In this document: positions 47,737 to 64,000 of the stretch, piece by piece
How the letters are laid out: each line of letters begins with the position of its first letter
Position numbering within the stretch: the stretch's first letter is position 1
DNA from: Hirudinaria manillensis
Taxonomy: Eukaryota; Annelida; Clitellata; Hirudinida; Hirudinidae
Length of the DNA stretch: 64,000 bases
Assembly (NCBI GenBank): GCA_034509925.1
Contig: CM067528.1
Coordinates: forward strand, 8,904,001 to 8,968,000
Direction of reading: 5' to 3'
Notes under the pieces: generated by a model
The model's database searches: none
Seen by the model: the letters and a program-made list of their open reading frames with translations, nothing else
What the model was told of the DNA's origin: nothing
Program-made: the position numbers and the translations under genes

Positions 47737-50693
47737 GTTTTCATCCCAGTGAGCAAAAATACTCGATTTAAGCAATCGTCATCATCACCAGCAAACAAAC
47801 AAGCATCACTTCAATAACTTGTATTTTAATCAAAATTCTCGACAGCTTAAGAACTTTCTTTCTTTGACCAATCAAATCAATTGAGCTAGATTACTTGCCA
47901 TTCTACATTCAAGGTCTTTCTGATAGTTAACCTAAATTCATCACCGTTTTGTATCGGGTGGCAGAAATATATATTTCTTCATTTTCACAGGACATTCCAT
48001 CCTTCTTGCCCTCGTTCCATCGCTTATTATTTTCCAGCACCGTTTCCATGTTTCCGTGCAGGGCACCAGTCCGGTCAGGGCGCATAATGAAGACCCCCCT
48101 TCTTTTCTATTTGCTCAAAGCTGAATTTTTGTGCTGTTTTCTCCTGATTTCTTTCGGCCTCTCTTCAAATGACGGAACATCGCTCGTGCACGACGCGTTG
48201 GCCGAACTGCAGATTGTTGATGATTTAAATGGAAGCATTCATTTATTCTTCTGAGAGATGGGAGTGATTCCTCAAGTCTTCTTTGGTCACGCTTCGTGGA
48301 ATCTGTCGATCAACTGAACGAATGCTTCATTCCTCCTCCTGAAAAGCCGTCTCCTGATTTGTTTCAAATCTGCTTCGATCCGAATCTCAGATAAGCCGAC
48401 CTCATCTGGCCAATCGGAAACATGGAATGTGGAATGGTTTGGATTTCCGATCGAATGTTGTCTTTGTGTTGTTGAGTTCTAGTCGTACGAGTACACTAGG
48501 TTGTCATTTGTTTACAATTTATGGTAGTTTTTGTTTGTTCACATTGGTTATGTAGATTTACATAGTGGAGTTTTGGATTCATTTTTAATGCAAAATGTCT
48601 CCCTTGGTGGTAATTTGGAAATCTCAATTTCAGTGTAAAATTTCTATGTTTTAAGTTCCAATTTCTGTGAATAATTAATTTTCATAGATGAATTTGCATT
48701 GTATTTGTTGCATAATAAAAGGTTGCGTAATCGGTTAAAAGATTCGAGTTTATCTGGCTTTCGTCATTAATTTAGTTTGAGTTTGTTTGTCATGAACCTG
48801 ATTTCGACATTCTGAGTCGTCGGATTCTTTCATTTGCACTTGTCTTTATTTTTGCCAATTTTTAATGCTATTTTGACTCTGGTCAGGTCTTTACAGCAGA
48901 TGTTGTTGAAGTTAATCCATTTTTTACCAACCACCATTGACCATTATCAACTATTATAATAACATTCTTGCTATTTATTTCACATCTTCAATTTCATGTT
49001 TTCTGCATTTTGTCATCGGATATTATATTATATTATAATATTAGGAGATGTTTTATTTTATAATTATATTATTATAATTATTAGGAGTTAAATACAGATT
49101 GTCCTTTCTTCCTTGTATTTTGTTACATTGATTTTTAGTCATCATCGTCGTCCTCGTCATTGTTGTTGTTGTTTCGAAGTACTTGAAGTATTCTGTCGTT
49201 CATACTTACGTCTCCTGGGGTCCAAACATAATTTTGTTGTTGTTCCTCTGGTCGTTGATGCAGCAGACGAGTGGTCAGATTATCTTTGTTGGAGCTTGGT
49301 TGTTGATCGTATGATGAATTGGTTATTGATATATTTAGTCGTTATTAATATATTTTTTGGTTATTGATATATTTATTCGTTATTAATGTACTTATTATCA
49401 AACTACTAATTGTTGGTACTTGTATTTAAATTTATAAATTCCAATTATTATTGGCTGATTGAGATCATTTGATGAGTTGTTACCTTTAGAATGGATTGTT
49501 GTTATGGTCGTCTCCACTATCATTATTAGTATATATATATATATGGTCAGTTAGCATGATTGCTATTTTGTTAGTTTTCTTTGGATATGCATTATTATTA
49601 TTGTTATTATTATTATTATTATCGTTATTATCATTATTGTTGTTGTTATTATTATAAATATTTATTTGTTGCTATTGTTCCTTGTGTTGCTGAATTTATA
49701 GAAGTAGAAGCATCATTGGTGCAAGTAAGGATTGTCCTTAACGACAAAGTTGATTCCATAATCGGATATTGTTGCTCATTAATAGTTATCGTAGATGTTT
49801 TATGTTCTTGTCTCGCATCTCTGGTAGCATAAAACTTGCCCAAATTTAGCTGAGATCTGTCCATTGGATATTAATAGTTGTTTAATTAGATTTTGGGAAA
49901 ATGAACGTTTGCCATGACTATCTCGTTAGCATCTAAGGATAGTGTCATCTGATTGTTTGTCCATGTAATCCTGCAATTGCTGGTCTTTGACCTCATCTTA
50001 ACTATATGACCTTGTTGCTATGATTTTAAAGCTAACCGATGTTGACGTAATAATAACTAGACGTGAATTTACGCTTATTAGTTTTGACTTTTTTTTAAAT
50101 AATTCGTTGCCACTTCGTAATCATCAGCTGCAACTTAAAAAAGAAGCTTTGTCCATATTACATGCGATTATGTAGTAATAATTATTCAGGAATGTAATTA
50201 TGGTTCCTAAAGAGGAGATCTGGCTTCACTATTGCCGAGGGTATAGGTGCTATTGGCGCTGGATACCATGGCAGGGGTCGAAGTTCTGGTCGGGGGTCTG
50301 TGATTATGTTTTGACTACTGCAAAATTTCATTAACTTAAGTTCAAATATATTTTTTAAATTTGTTGAGGAGGAATAGATGTTCGGGAAGATGAATTTGGA
50401 GTCACACCTTTCGATGGACGTATCTCACACAAAATCATAACAAAAACATTGATTTAAACCAAATATTGCATTTATTAAAAATAATTTTAAATTTTACAAT
50501 TACTTTGATTTGAGATTTAAAAAATGAATTTGTAATAAATAACCGAATAGCTTTTAAATGTTGTTGTTGGTGAGGTGTCAGAAATCGATGTGAAACTGAA
50601 GAGTTTTATTCTAGTTGGATACTTAACCATATGTCCGCGATTGTATTTCAATTATATTTTAATAAAGTTTAAGTTATTTGATTTCCGAGCGGC
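47737..50693. other. 3' UTR and intergenic, no further gene seen
   Basis: The stretch is AT-rich with ATT microsatellite runs near 49,590-49,660 and a short TA run near 49,530. No coding exon was recognised. Confidence 0.6.
48714..48719 (+). terminator. Candidate poly(A) signal of the lipase-like gene
   Basis: AATAAA occurs about 980 nt after the stop codon. Other AT-rich candidates exist, so usage is unproven. Confidence 0.35.
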
Positions 50694-55064
<4,371 letters not shown>

Positions 55065-58000
55065 TTTTGCCGATGTAGGTTACAGTCGGGTTTGAACTTT
55101 AGGCCGTTTTGGATTCGAGGCGTCGAAAATGCCCGAGTTCGACGTCCTCGGATCGATCGCGGACGTCGTCTTCTTGGACGCGATCGCACGAATATTTGCA
55201 TCTATAATTTAACCCCGCCCAGCAACAACTACCCCTACAATAATTCTCCCCTACTAAGGCTGCACGTGTGTTACCCTTCAAAGTTGTAATTTAATTTTGA
55301 CGATAATGTAATTTTGATGAAGTAATTTTCAATCTTGATGATTCGCTTGTCGACGTGCATAGTTAAGGAAGCCGAGCGATTAATGGCTAGCTGTTATTCA
55401 TTAACGGCTGTTCCCTGTTATTGTTAATCTGTTAACTTTTCTCGAAAGAGGGTCTTGTCAAATTATGTCAAAATCGATACGGGCGACCCGCGATTTTAAA
55501 TTGTTTTCCCTTTTAAGTTTGTTTACAAAACAATAACAACAGCAGCGGTCGTGATATTTCAGACGATTCAACTTTGACTGATTAATTAAAATAATGATTA
55601 GCTTTTTTATTACATTATCAATTATAATCATATTACCTGTAGAATGTTTTTGCCCATTGCACGCAACCGATTCCAAGCGAACCACGCACGGTCTTATCCT
55701 CGCAATCCTCCCTCCGTCGCTTATCCTCGCAACCTTTCCTCATTCCGATGCTCAAACGGCATTTTTCTGACGGCGCGGGCCTGGCATTGTAAGATAAAAT
55801 AGGTTCAATTGGCTGGCTGCTGCTGTTCAACTGGTTGTGATGATGATGATGATATTTAAAATAGGGTTTGAAAGGAAGTCTTCGTTCGATCAGTTGTTTG
55901 CTGTAAGTGCCTTCATCAGCTCGGTACCATCATCATCATCACCAATCCCTGCTATCCCTGCTCCACTAGGTTTGGCCCGAAATCTTGTCTCGTCTGCGGG
56001 GTGGACGTGATTACTTCGATGATGGTGTTGATGACGACGACGATTGTTATTTCGGGTCTCTGACCGGCTGCCGACGTACGAGCTCTCGCCATTACACGGC
56101 TTTCCGTCTCGTCGTTTTCTTCTCTGCGTTCATTCGAGCAGAGCCTCGAGTCGTTCCGGTCGCTTTCCCGGGCCGTCCGTTCCGGCGAGTCAATTCGTCG
56201 GCACCGAAAGGCTGGAACTTTACGAGTCAAAGGTCGTTCGGTTGCATCGTCCTCGGGGTCGAGCGAGGTCATTCGCTAAGGAGGGGTCGTTGATTCGCAT
56301 ACTCGAATTGGATAGAATCTTCAATGACGTCATTGTGTAATCAGCACGTCATCTCTGAAGCTGAGCTTTTGAAGTCATGCATGGTGCATAGGTTCGTACA
56401 TTTCAGCAGAGAATGTTTTATTTTTTTTCATTTCACTTCGTTCGTCTTTGTCGGGTGAAATGTCGTTTATTATTTGTAAATAACTGTTGAAAGTTGCTTA
56501 TTTATCAAGTCCATGGATTCTGACAATTTCTGTAGAAAAGACAAAATGAAGACGATGATTATATAACAGGTATAATGCCTGTGTTTTAGGGTGCATGGCA
56601 CAGAAACCATTCTATTCTGGGCCCCACTTTTCCGAGTAAAAAGATTGTCGTTTTTCGTGCTCGCAAGTATTGGGGGGGGGGACAGTTACGTATGGTAAAC
56701 TGCACGGCCAAACTACCTACGAGGAGCGTTGTTCGTGCGTGATTTGCACATCCCTATTTTTTTACGACTGACCTTTTCCGGTTCTCATTCTGTCCGCGAT
56801 GCTAATAGTCATGCCATGCTGTCATGGCTATGTCGACGTCTCGTTGTTGTAAAATAGAATCTTCGAGTGTTGATAAATAAAATCAATTAAAACACAAATA
56901 TGTTAAGTTGGTAGGTACGATCGATTTTCTAGTCATTTGAGAATAATGCACAATTCTTTCTACTCAGCAAGAACTGACACTTCTGATTTTTAACACCTTG
57001 ATTTTAATTTGAACTTCTCTGTTGAAATCGTGGCATTTCAGTTTAGAATGTCAAAGAGAATTGAACTTTAGAAGCCCTTAATGCCGATCTGATTTGACCT
57101 TTTGGCCAAAGAGAATTGATCGCTGAGCCTTTTTATTTTGCAAATTCACTCGCGACCAAAGACGAGAGTTTGTTGAGTGCAGCAGCATAATGTACTGTTG
57201 GTAACGTATCAGTCGTTGACATCATTAACATTTTTATTTATTAATTTATTTTTAAACGAAGATTTATAATAATAATAAAAAAGGTGGCAATCCTTTGTCT
57301 GAAATTTCAGTCCTTGGATGTAATCAAATGTTCTCAGCTCTGAACGAACTTAAACCAGATAATTGTGTACGTGAATGATTGCTCATTTCGTTAGTGGATT
57401 TTTTTAATAATAATAATAATAATCCTTACGAAATATTCGTATAAATCTATGTAGGTGGTCGTTATTGTGGAGTCGTCTTAAGGAACAAAACTTGCTCGAA
57501 ACTAAATTCTCAAATTTATAAAAATATGTTTGAGAATTATTTTTTTAACATTTTAATCCTTAACATTCGATTCATTATTGCGTTAAATTGTGAGAAAATT
57601 AATTAATATTATCGTGGTTAAACTCGAGTAAGTTTGAGAATTGATCGATAAAAGATAATATCAATACCTTTTCGCTTCGGGGCTATGATGAATATAATGA
57701 ATATAAATACAGTTGTAAATGTAAATATATCAATAACAACTATAAATACTGGACCTCGTTCGAAATTGATGACATTCCAAACTTCTCCATAACTTCCTCA
57801 GTTTCCTGCCGATTGATTCTAGTGCGCCATCTAGCAGTTAGTAATTTTTGTAAACTTTATTTTAATATGTCAAACATTTTTTTGCGATTTCTCTGCATCA
57901 TTGACCAAGCCGTTATGTTATCAGATGGATGGAATAATTATACCTCATCTCGTATAATTACATTTCGATGAAAATTATAATATAATTACCGATGGACAAA

Positions 58001-58216
58001 AGTCCGTTTCTGCTTCTTTTCAAAATTTTGAACGGTCCCAGTCATACGAGATAAGGTCTCAAGAAAGAAGGCAATGATGCGAGATTTCAACGAGTGTCCG
58101 CTCACGAACACAAGGAATTTCTTCCTTTACTTGACAAAATCCATTGTTTGACTTCACAAAGTTGACACAAGGGCTTAGATATGCTCTTCTGTTTACCAGA
58201 CGACCGAAGCTTATTA
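55065..58216. other. 3' UTR and intergenic, no further gene seen
   Basis: This begins with a GC-richer stretch after the mannosidase stop. It includes an AATAAA near 56,877 and ATT runs. ORFs in 55.9-56.3 kb overlap on both strands and lack recognisable domains. Confidence 0.55.
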
Positions 58217-58300
58217 CGACTATTATTATTATTATTATTATTATTATTTTTTTTTTTTTTTTTTTTTCTTTTTTTTTCTTTTTTTTTTTTTCTTTCCTTT
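58217..58300. repeat. ATT microsatellite and T-rich tract at the 3' end of the R2/R4-like element
   Basis: About ten ATT units are followed by a T/C-rich run. Read on minus this is an A-rich tail followed by AAT repeats, directly downstream of the retrotransposon. Confidence 0.85.
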
Positions 58301-59526
58301 TATTAGCCCAGCCAAAAACTCACAGAAAGCAATCAATTCATACAATTCATAATCCGCTTCAATAATTTTAGGTCCGCCAATGGGTCTGGGAAATCCCGTC
58401 AGACCATTCAAAAAAAGGAACTTTCAAGTCAATCTTACGAGTCATTGTACATTCACAAATGTAATTCAATTCAACTTCTTTTTTCTTCTTCTCCAGGCGT
58501 TATTTTTATAAGTTCGCCAAATCTTATGGGTCTCCTGCAACGTTTTGATGGAGGTCCACATGAGGAACCTCCTCGAGACCCCAAATCTTCTCCAAACCCT
58601 CCAAGACTCTTCTGCTATTGCTCCTCTCCAGTTCAAGACCAGGGCGGTGATGGTACCTTTCTGACTCCGTTGTTCTGGAATCGGATTATTTTCCTTCATC
58701 CATTGGTGGATTCCCGGAAGGTCATACTTTGCGACTTTTGAGGCATGTATTTTATTCAAGTCGGCAATATCCGATGCCACTGCCACGTCACACACGACGT
58801 ATGTGGAGCCTTTCCATGCGCACAAATCAGGAATTTTTGTTCCTTCTATCGTCGGGATTCTGGGTTCGATGCTGGTAGTAAACCCCATCTTCTCAAGTTT
58901 GCTTCCTAACATGGCCAAAATGGAGTTGTGTCTAACATGTCTAGGACCATCGGTAACATGGCACCGCTGTATGATATGGCCCAGCGACTCCTCAGTCCGG
59001 CATCCAGCAGTGCAGAGAGTGCTCAAATACATCTTGTACCTCGATTCCCGCAATCTGTTGTGCAGGACCGCGGCTCTAACCTTCACGCAGTTGATCCATT
59101 GATCTGACGTCATTCTGCTAATTCCATCGATTAGCCATTCGCTTGGACCAATGGCGTTTGAAAATGATTGCAGTCCATATCCGTCAACTGTTTTGTACAG
59201 TTGTTTTGCCGTTCTGATGCCCATTGTTTTGGCGTCTGTACAATTCTGTGGGAGACCAAACTTCCTGACTTCTCCCATCACTGTCGTTCCGCCTCCAAGG
59301 ACGTCCAGCATGAATTGGTCTCTATTCGCCTTGGCTTCTTTTAAGACCTGTGACATGCGACGAATTCTTATATTTGGAATCCATTTCCGAAGTTGAAGTA
59401 TTCCGAGACCTCCCAGTCGGACTGGGGCATACAGGAATGCATTGGGGACGTCCTTCGGTAATTTCAACCAATGTCGAACTGTTCGTCTAATGGTGACGTC
59501 GGCGGCGTTCAAAGACTTGAGGCTTA

Positions 59527-59540
<14 letters not shown>
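58301..59540 (-). mobile_element. R2/R4-like retrotransposon, C-terminal part and 3' UTR
   Basis: On minus, SLNAADVTIRRTVRHWLKLP and APVRLGGLGIL are typical of the region after the R2 reverse transcriptase. A knuckle C-x3-C-x7-H-x4-C (CTAGCRTEESLGHIIQRC) and an RLE with IPDLCAWKG and VVCDVAV follow. Coding ends near 58,466. It is separated from the RT part by an A-tract and AAT repeats that break the frame. Confidence 0.82.
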
Positions 59541-59569
<29 letters not shown>

Positions 59570-59594
59570 TTTTTTTTTTTTTTTTTTTTTTTTT
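59524..59594. repeat. ATT microsatellite plus T tract inside the R2/R4-like element
   Basis: About 14 ATT units and 25 or so T residues interrupt the element between the RT (LVHHLSFE) and SLNAADV. Confidence 0.9.
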
Positions 59595-60630
59595 CGAAGC
59601 TGAGATGGTGTACAAGGCCAGGCATGAGATGAGTTCTGAGAATGTAGAGTCGCTGATGTGGTTCCAAAGGGGCGCGCGAAATGGAGTGCAGGTCTTTTTG
59701 AATTTTTTCTGCTATTGATGCATATTTTAATCGTGCCCCAATCTCAATACCAAGATATTTGTAGGTTTCAATGATATTTAGTGCAGTGATTTTCGTGTGT
59801 TGAACTTCAAGATATGGTTCCGGATTGACAATCCACGATCTTTTTGCGATGTTTATCTCGGTGCGAAGAGATGCGCACTTGATTGGATTCATCGCTAATC
59901 CCACCTTAGACATTCCTCCTTCAAGTTGTTGAAGCATCATCTGCATTCCAACGTCTGTTGTAGACATCAGCAAGAGGTCGTCAGCAAAGGCAACGTAGTT
60001 GCATTTTATTTTGGACTCAGCGTCTCCTGTTACGCCGATTGACTTGTCCACTTCGCTAAGGACCATGTCAATAACGGCATTGAAAAGCATTGGAGACATT
60101 GGATCTCCTTGCTTGACGCCTCTGCCCACTTGAATGCGATTACTAATTCCGTCTGCAGTCTTGATTTGAACCCAACTATTTCTGTACAGTTCTGTCAAGT
60201 AATTGATAAACAATGGTGGCGCCCCGAGTCGAGAAGCAGCTCTCATGATTGATTGATGAGAAACTGAATCAAACGCTTTGGATACGTCTACGAAAGTCAA
60301 ATTTAACTTTTTCAGTTCCTGCTTCTTTTTCTTGATGAGTGACTTCACCAACCATATATTATCGGCCAGACCATCTCCTTGACGAAACGCTTTTTGGCGC
60401 GGAGACAACGGCAAGAAGGAGATCATCCGTCTGTTCAGGATCCTATGAAACAGTCGACCAATGATTGGGCTCACTGTGATGGGTCTGAACTCGCTTGGGT
60501 TGGTGGCTCCACTTATTTTTGGAATGCATGTGACGATCCCAATTTTGAATGAAGACGGGGGCAAACCAGTTAACAGCCACAGTGACATGTGAACTGCAAA
60601 GTCAATGTTCTTGATCCCTTGTATGTGATT
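59595..60630 (-). mobile_element. R2/R4-like retrotransposon, reverse transcriptase part
   Basis: On minus the frame reads [66 protein letters not shown], catalytic YVAFADDLLLMS and RTHLMPGLVHHLSFE. It lacks the N-terminal zinc fingers. At its upstream end (about 60,630) it is fused to a second copy of the SLNAADV region rather than to its own N-terminus. Confidence 0.85.
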
Positions 60631-61036
<406 letters not shown>

Positions 61037-61127
61037 AAGCCACATTTATTTATTTACTACTACACAAACTCCATCACCATGAAATTCGTGGATTCATGAC
61101 AGCAATACGTTATCAGTGTGTGTTGTG

Positions 61128-61151
61128 TGTCGTGTGTGTGTGTGTGTGTGT
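61128..61151. repeat. GT microsatellite
   Basis: A short GTGTGT run with one interruption. Confidence 0.85.
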
Positions 61152-61314
61152 GGCATTCGACCCTTATCAAGTGATTAAGTGATTTTAAGTCTCCAGCAAT
61201 CTACATAAGTTGTGGAATAAAACAAAGTAGATTTACGTGGTATGAGTTGTAAGTAAATTAAAGATAGATTGAAAGATAAATTCAAGATAATCTATCTTAC
61301 AAATGTTTTAAATT

Positions 61315-61560
61315 CAATTTATACTTCATAGTATTCTTGGTTGATGCGTGCAGTTTCGGGAATTTCCAGTTTTTTGTTGTTGTTGTTAAATTCTCAAAAA
61401 ATATTTATTTCTGCTCAATAAAGTCGATAAATCTGTAAATGTAAAGTATTTTAATATAATCCTAGAAATACATAATGGTTTACATAATTCCATTACTTGG
61501 AATGATACCGTCAAAATATAAATGTACCTGTCCTATATTTATGAGGCGCACTGTATATCT
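61315..61560 (+). mobile_element. Solo 3'-terminal fragment of a Tc3-like element
   Basis: The sequence parallels 42,100-42,325 (the 3' noncoding end of the Tc3-like copy) with substitutions and small insertions. Shared stretches include ATTTCCAGT, TAAATCTGTAAATGTAA, GGTTTACATAA and CTTGGAATGATA, and it ends GCGCACTGTATA. No transposase is present. Confidence 0.75.
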
Positions 61561-61836
61561 TTGGTCCCAATTGTAAACACGGAAATCGCGGAAATCGTTA
61601 TTATAAATCTAAATTTTGGATGCTTGCAGTGGAGATACAAGTAAGCGAATCGTTTATTTTTGAAAATGAACTTTTCTGTAGATTTTACGTGTGGAATTTA
61701 AATTTAATCATTTTCATCGCTTTTAGCGTCTAAGTCGTCTTTATCTAATCTTCAGAAATTCTTTTTATTAATAATACTAAATTTTTTTAAATGAACTCAC
61801 TGTTTGACAGGGAAGAAAAATTTCAATCCCAACGCG
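61561..61836. other. Upstream region of the fucosyltransferase, nothing recognised
   Basis: AT-rich sequence lies between the Tc3-like fragment and the 102-nt duplication. It may hold the promoter or a 5' noncoding exon, but no clear motif is visible. Confidence 0.4.
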
Positions 61837-62040
61837 TTCAATAGTTATAGAGGTTATAAAGTTCTTGCTGAAGTTTTGCTGACTTCACCGTCGTTGTTCG
61901 CATTAATCTCATTAATCCTGATCTCGATCCAGGTGAAGTTCAATAGTTATAGAGGTTATAAAGTTCTTGCTGAAGTTTTGCTGACTTCACCGTCGTTGTT
62001 CGCATTAATCTCATTAATCCTGATCTCGATCCAGGTGAAA
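61837..62040 (+). repeat. 102-nt direct tandem duplication
   Basis: A unit starting TTCAATAGTTATAGAGG and ending ATCCAGGTGAA occurs twice in a row, essentially identical. It lies about 300 nt upstream of the fucosyltransferase ATG. The unit is divisible by three and stays open, but I recognise no protein in it. Confidence 0.85.
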
Positions 62041-62338
62041 ACGTTTTGGGCTGATGGTTTTTTGACGGTTTTAGGCTGTCACTTTAAACTGAAAGCCAGT
62101 TTAGATGCTGGATGCTATTTAGAAATTGCTGTCAGAGGCCTAAATAAGTTACTTAACAAGCGTAGAGTCCACGGTTTAATTGCTACATCAATGGCGCAAT
62201 GGTTTAAAGTGATACTTTTTACGACAGCGAGATAATATTGGATATTAAACTTATATACTAATGCTTGCAAGGCGACGTGATATTCTGTAATCTAATTTCC
62301 AGCAGTATTTCTTTAATTATTAATAATAATTATTAAGG

Positions 62339-63989
62339 ATGAGACTGATAAGTCACAAAGCCAGATGGAGATTCGTAACCATGGCAGTCCTACTGTGCGT
62401 CTTCCTATTCCTTTGCCGTCGTTTCACCCGCATTCGTCTATTCAGAGCGTGCAAAAGGAACACCTCCTACGTCACGCTCTGCCCAGAGAGACTGTTAGGG
62501 CACCATAGGCTAGGGAACCATCTCTTCATGCTGTCGGCCGTACTCGATTTGGCCTTCAAAATTCAGAGGAAAGTGGCAATGCCCGCACAGGGCTGGTTTC
62601 TCGACCAAGTCTTTGACTTTAATCACACTGGACTGACAGACAGGGGAGAGTTGTTTGAAATCGAGAGGTAAATAAATTAATTTTTTTTTTAGTTAGTGAA
62701 TTCGTTTATTCAAAAAAAATTGAAATATACACAAATCATGCCAAAAAAAAATTATACTTAATAGCATAATTGATTGTAAATACTTGATTAAACATCACAT
62801 GAACTTCTTCCGACTTCTAAAAGTCAAAATTGAATGAAACGCAAAAAGCGGGATGTACTTTGTCCAATAATTTAATCTAACCAGCAAAACAATATCTCGT
62901 GTAATTCTATTTTATGTAATTGCCTCAAGTTTTCTAAAAGTAATCACCACCACCATCACTCCCGCTTTCTATTTTAATTGAAAACTTTAACACGAATTAA
63001 TTAATTCATCAATAAACGTATATATATGTTCATTTATTTATAAATTTAAACGTTGTTTACATTGTAATTTTAAAAAAATAAACAAACAAAACAGGTACGA
63101 AAGTAGAGACGAAATCTGTCCAGGCTGCAAAACAATTGAAACGCCACATTTCGACTACGACTTCCGGTTCTCTGATAGGAACTTTCTGGACGAGCATCAC
63201 CAAGACAACGAAACGACGCTCGAGATATGCGGACTCAGCCAGACCTACGTGCACGCCCTCAACCCTCAGGTGACCCGCATGCTCCATCTCCTACCCCCAA
63301 TGCTGAAAGACGATGCCTACGACAAAGCCTCGATTGTAATAAATTCCTTTAAACAAATGATGCTTACGGGCGAGTTAACTTCATTCGCTTTGTATTCCTA
63401 TAACGGCTTGGAAAAGCTTTCCTACAAATCTTTGAAGCCGAATTCGAGATTAGAAACAGGACGCGCCCATAAGGGTGAGAGTGGAAGGAGCCGAGAGCCT
63501 TTCATCGTCGGGATCCACGTCAGAATGGGAGACTTCTTGGATACCTCGCACGCGGACTACGGTTTAACTGTTGCCGACGGACAGTATTTCAGAAAGTCTT
63601 TCGAATATTTTATCAACTCCCACGAACAAGTCGTGTTTGTTGTTTTGAGCGACGACATTCAATGGGCCATTGACAACTTTGCCGAATACTGCGGACTTGG
63701 CAGTTTGACTTCATCGCCGGTCGAAGGGAAAACTCAAAACCGAACCTCGTTCGATTCTGAAAACGTGAGAATGATCTTCTTCAGAGATACCGTAGCTCAG
63801 GATTTCGCTCTTCTTTGCCGCTCCGATGCCCTGATAATATCGACTGGAACTTTTGGATGGTGGGCTGCCTGGTTTAACGGTAGAGCCAAAGTCATCTACT
63901 ACGAGAATTACCCCAGACTCGACTCCGAACTTGGAGAAAAGATGAATAAAAAGAACTACTACGTCCAGCATTGGATACCCATGAGCTGA
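62339..63989 (+). CDS. GT11 alpha-1,2-fucosyltransferase-like protein
   Basis: Two exons (62,339-62,667 and 63,095-63,989) encode 407 residues. It is a type II Golgi protein with an anchor at about residues 15-27 (MAVLLCVFLFLCRRF). The GT11 landmarks are HHRLGNHLFMLSAVLDL near the N-terminus, the donor motif VGIHVRMGDFLD, VVFVVLSDD, and STGTFGWWAAWFNG with DFALLCRSDA before it. The family transfers fucose from GDP-fucose to galactose in alpha-1,2 linkage. In the usual HxRRxD motif the second Arg is Met here. The start follows AAGG and is the first ATG before the anchor. The intron is phase 2 (GTAAAT donor, AAACAG acceptor). Confidence 0.87.
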
Positions 63990-64000
63990 CGAGTGCCTTG

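Noticed and set aside
55952..56340. Overlapping ORFs of about 100 codons on both strands after the mannosidase
   Set aside because: They conflict with each other, have no recognisable domain, and lie in a likely 3' UTR.

Overview
The window looks like animal (metazoan) nuclear DNA. It is AT-rich, with GT-AG introns, exons of 21-2,643 nt, many microsatellites and several non-LTR and Tc1/mariner-type elements. A lophotrochozoan such as an annelid or leech would fit the PAN/apple domain expansion, but that assignment is only a guess. No rRNA, tRNA or CRISPR array was recognised.

Region 1 (about 1-34,900, minus strand) is one very large gene running off the left edge. A TATA box (34,890-34,896) and a signal-peptide exon (34,647-34,700) lead into about 73 exons that I could join by eye, coding for at least 4,500 residues. 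It has 23 PAN/apple-like modules. The first two and the last two look like ordinary six-cysteine PAN domains. Those between have lost the outer cysteine pair, and each is split by short acidic linker exons from a mini-exon carrying C-x5-C. Between modules 13 and 14 lies a single 2,643-nt exon of about 100 Pro-Gly-Gly-Glu repeats. Modules 14-17 follow as nearly identical tandem duplicates, each with its own smaller repeat exon. Nearly every intron is phase 1, so almost every exon is a cassette divisible by three. The product is probably a secreted, extended, disulfide-bonded matrix or adhesive protein; that function is inference. Its introns hold two RLE-type retrotransposon copies and one CR1/Jockey-like copy.

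Region 2 (34,900-37,016) has no gene I recognise. Region 3 (37,017-47,736) is a divergent pair: NDUFB4 of mitochondrial complex I on minus, and a diacylglycerol-lipase-like gene on plus, separated by 400 bp. One intron of the lipase gene carries a Tc3-like transposon followed by an internally deleted RLE element.

Region 4 (50,694-55,064, plus) is a complete 11-exon Golgi class I alpha-1,2-mannosidase (GH47). Region 5 (58,217-61,033) is a rearranged R2/R4-like retrotransposon on minus, embedded in ATT microsatellites. Region 6 (62,339-63,989, plus) is a two-exon GT11 alpha-1,2-fucosyltransferase-like gene. The mannosidase and fucosyltransferase both act in Golgi glycan processing, but nothing shows that they are co-regulated.
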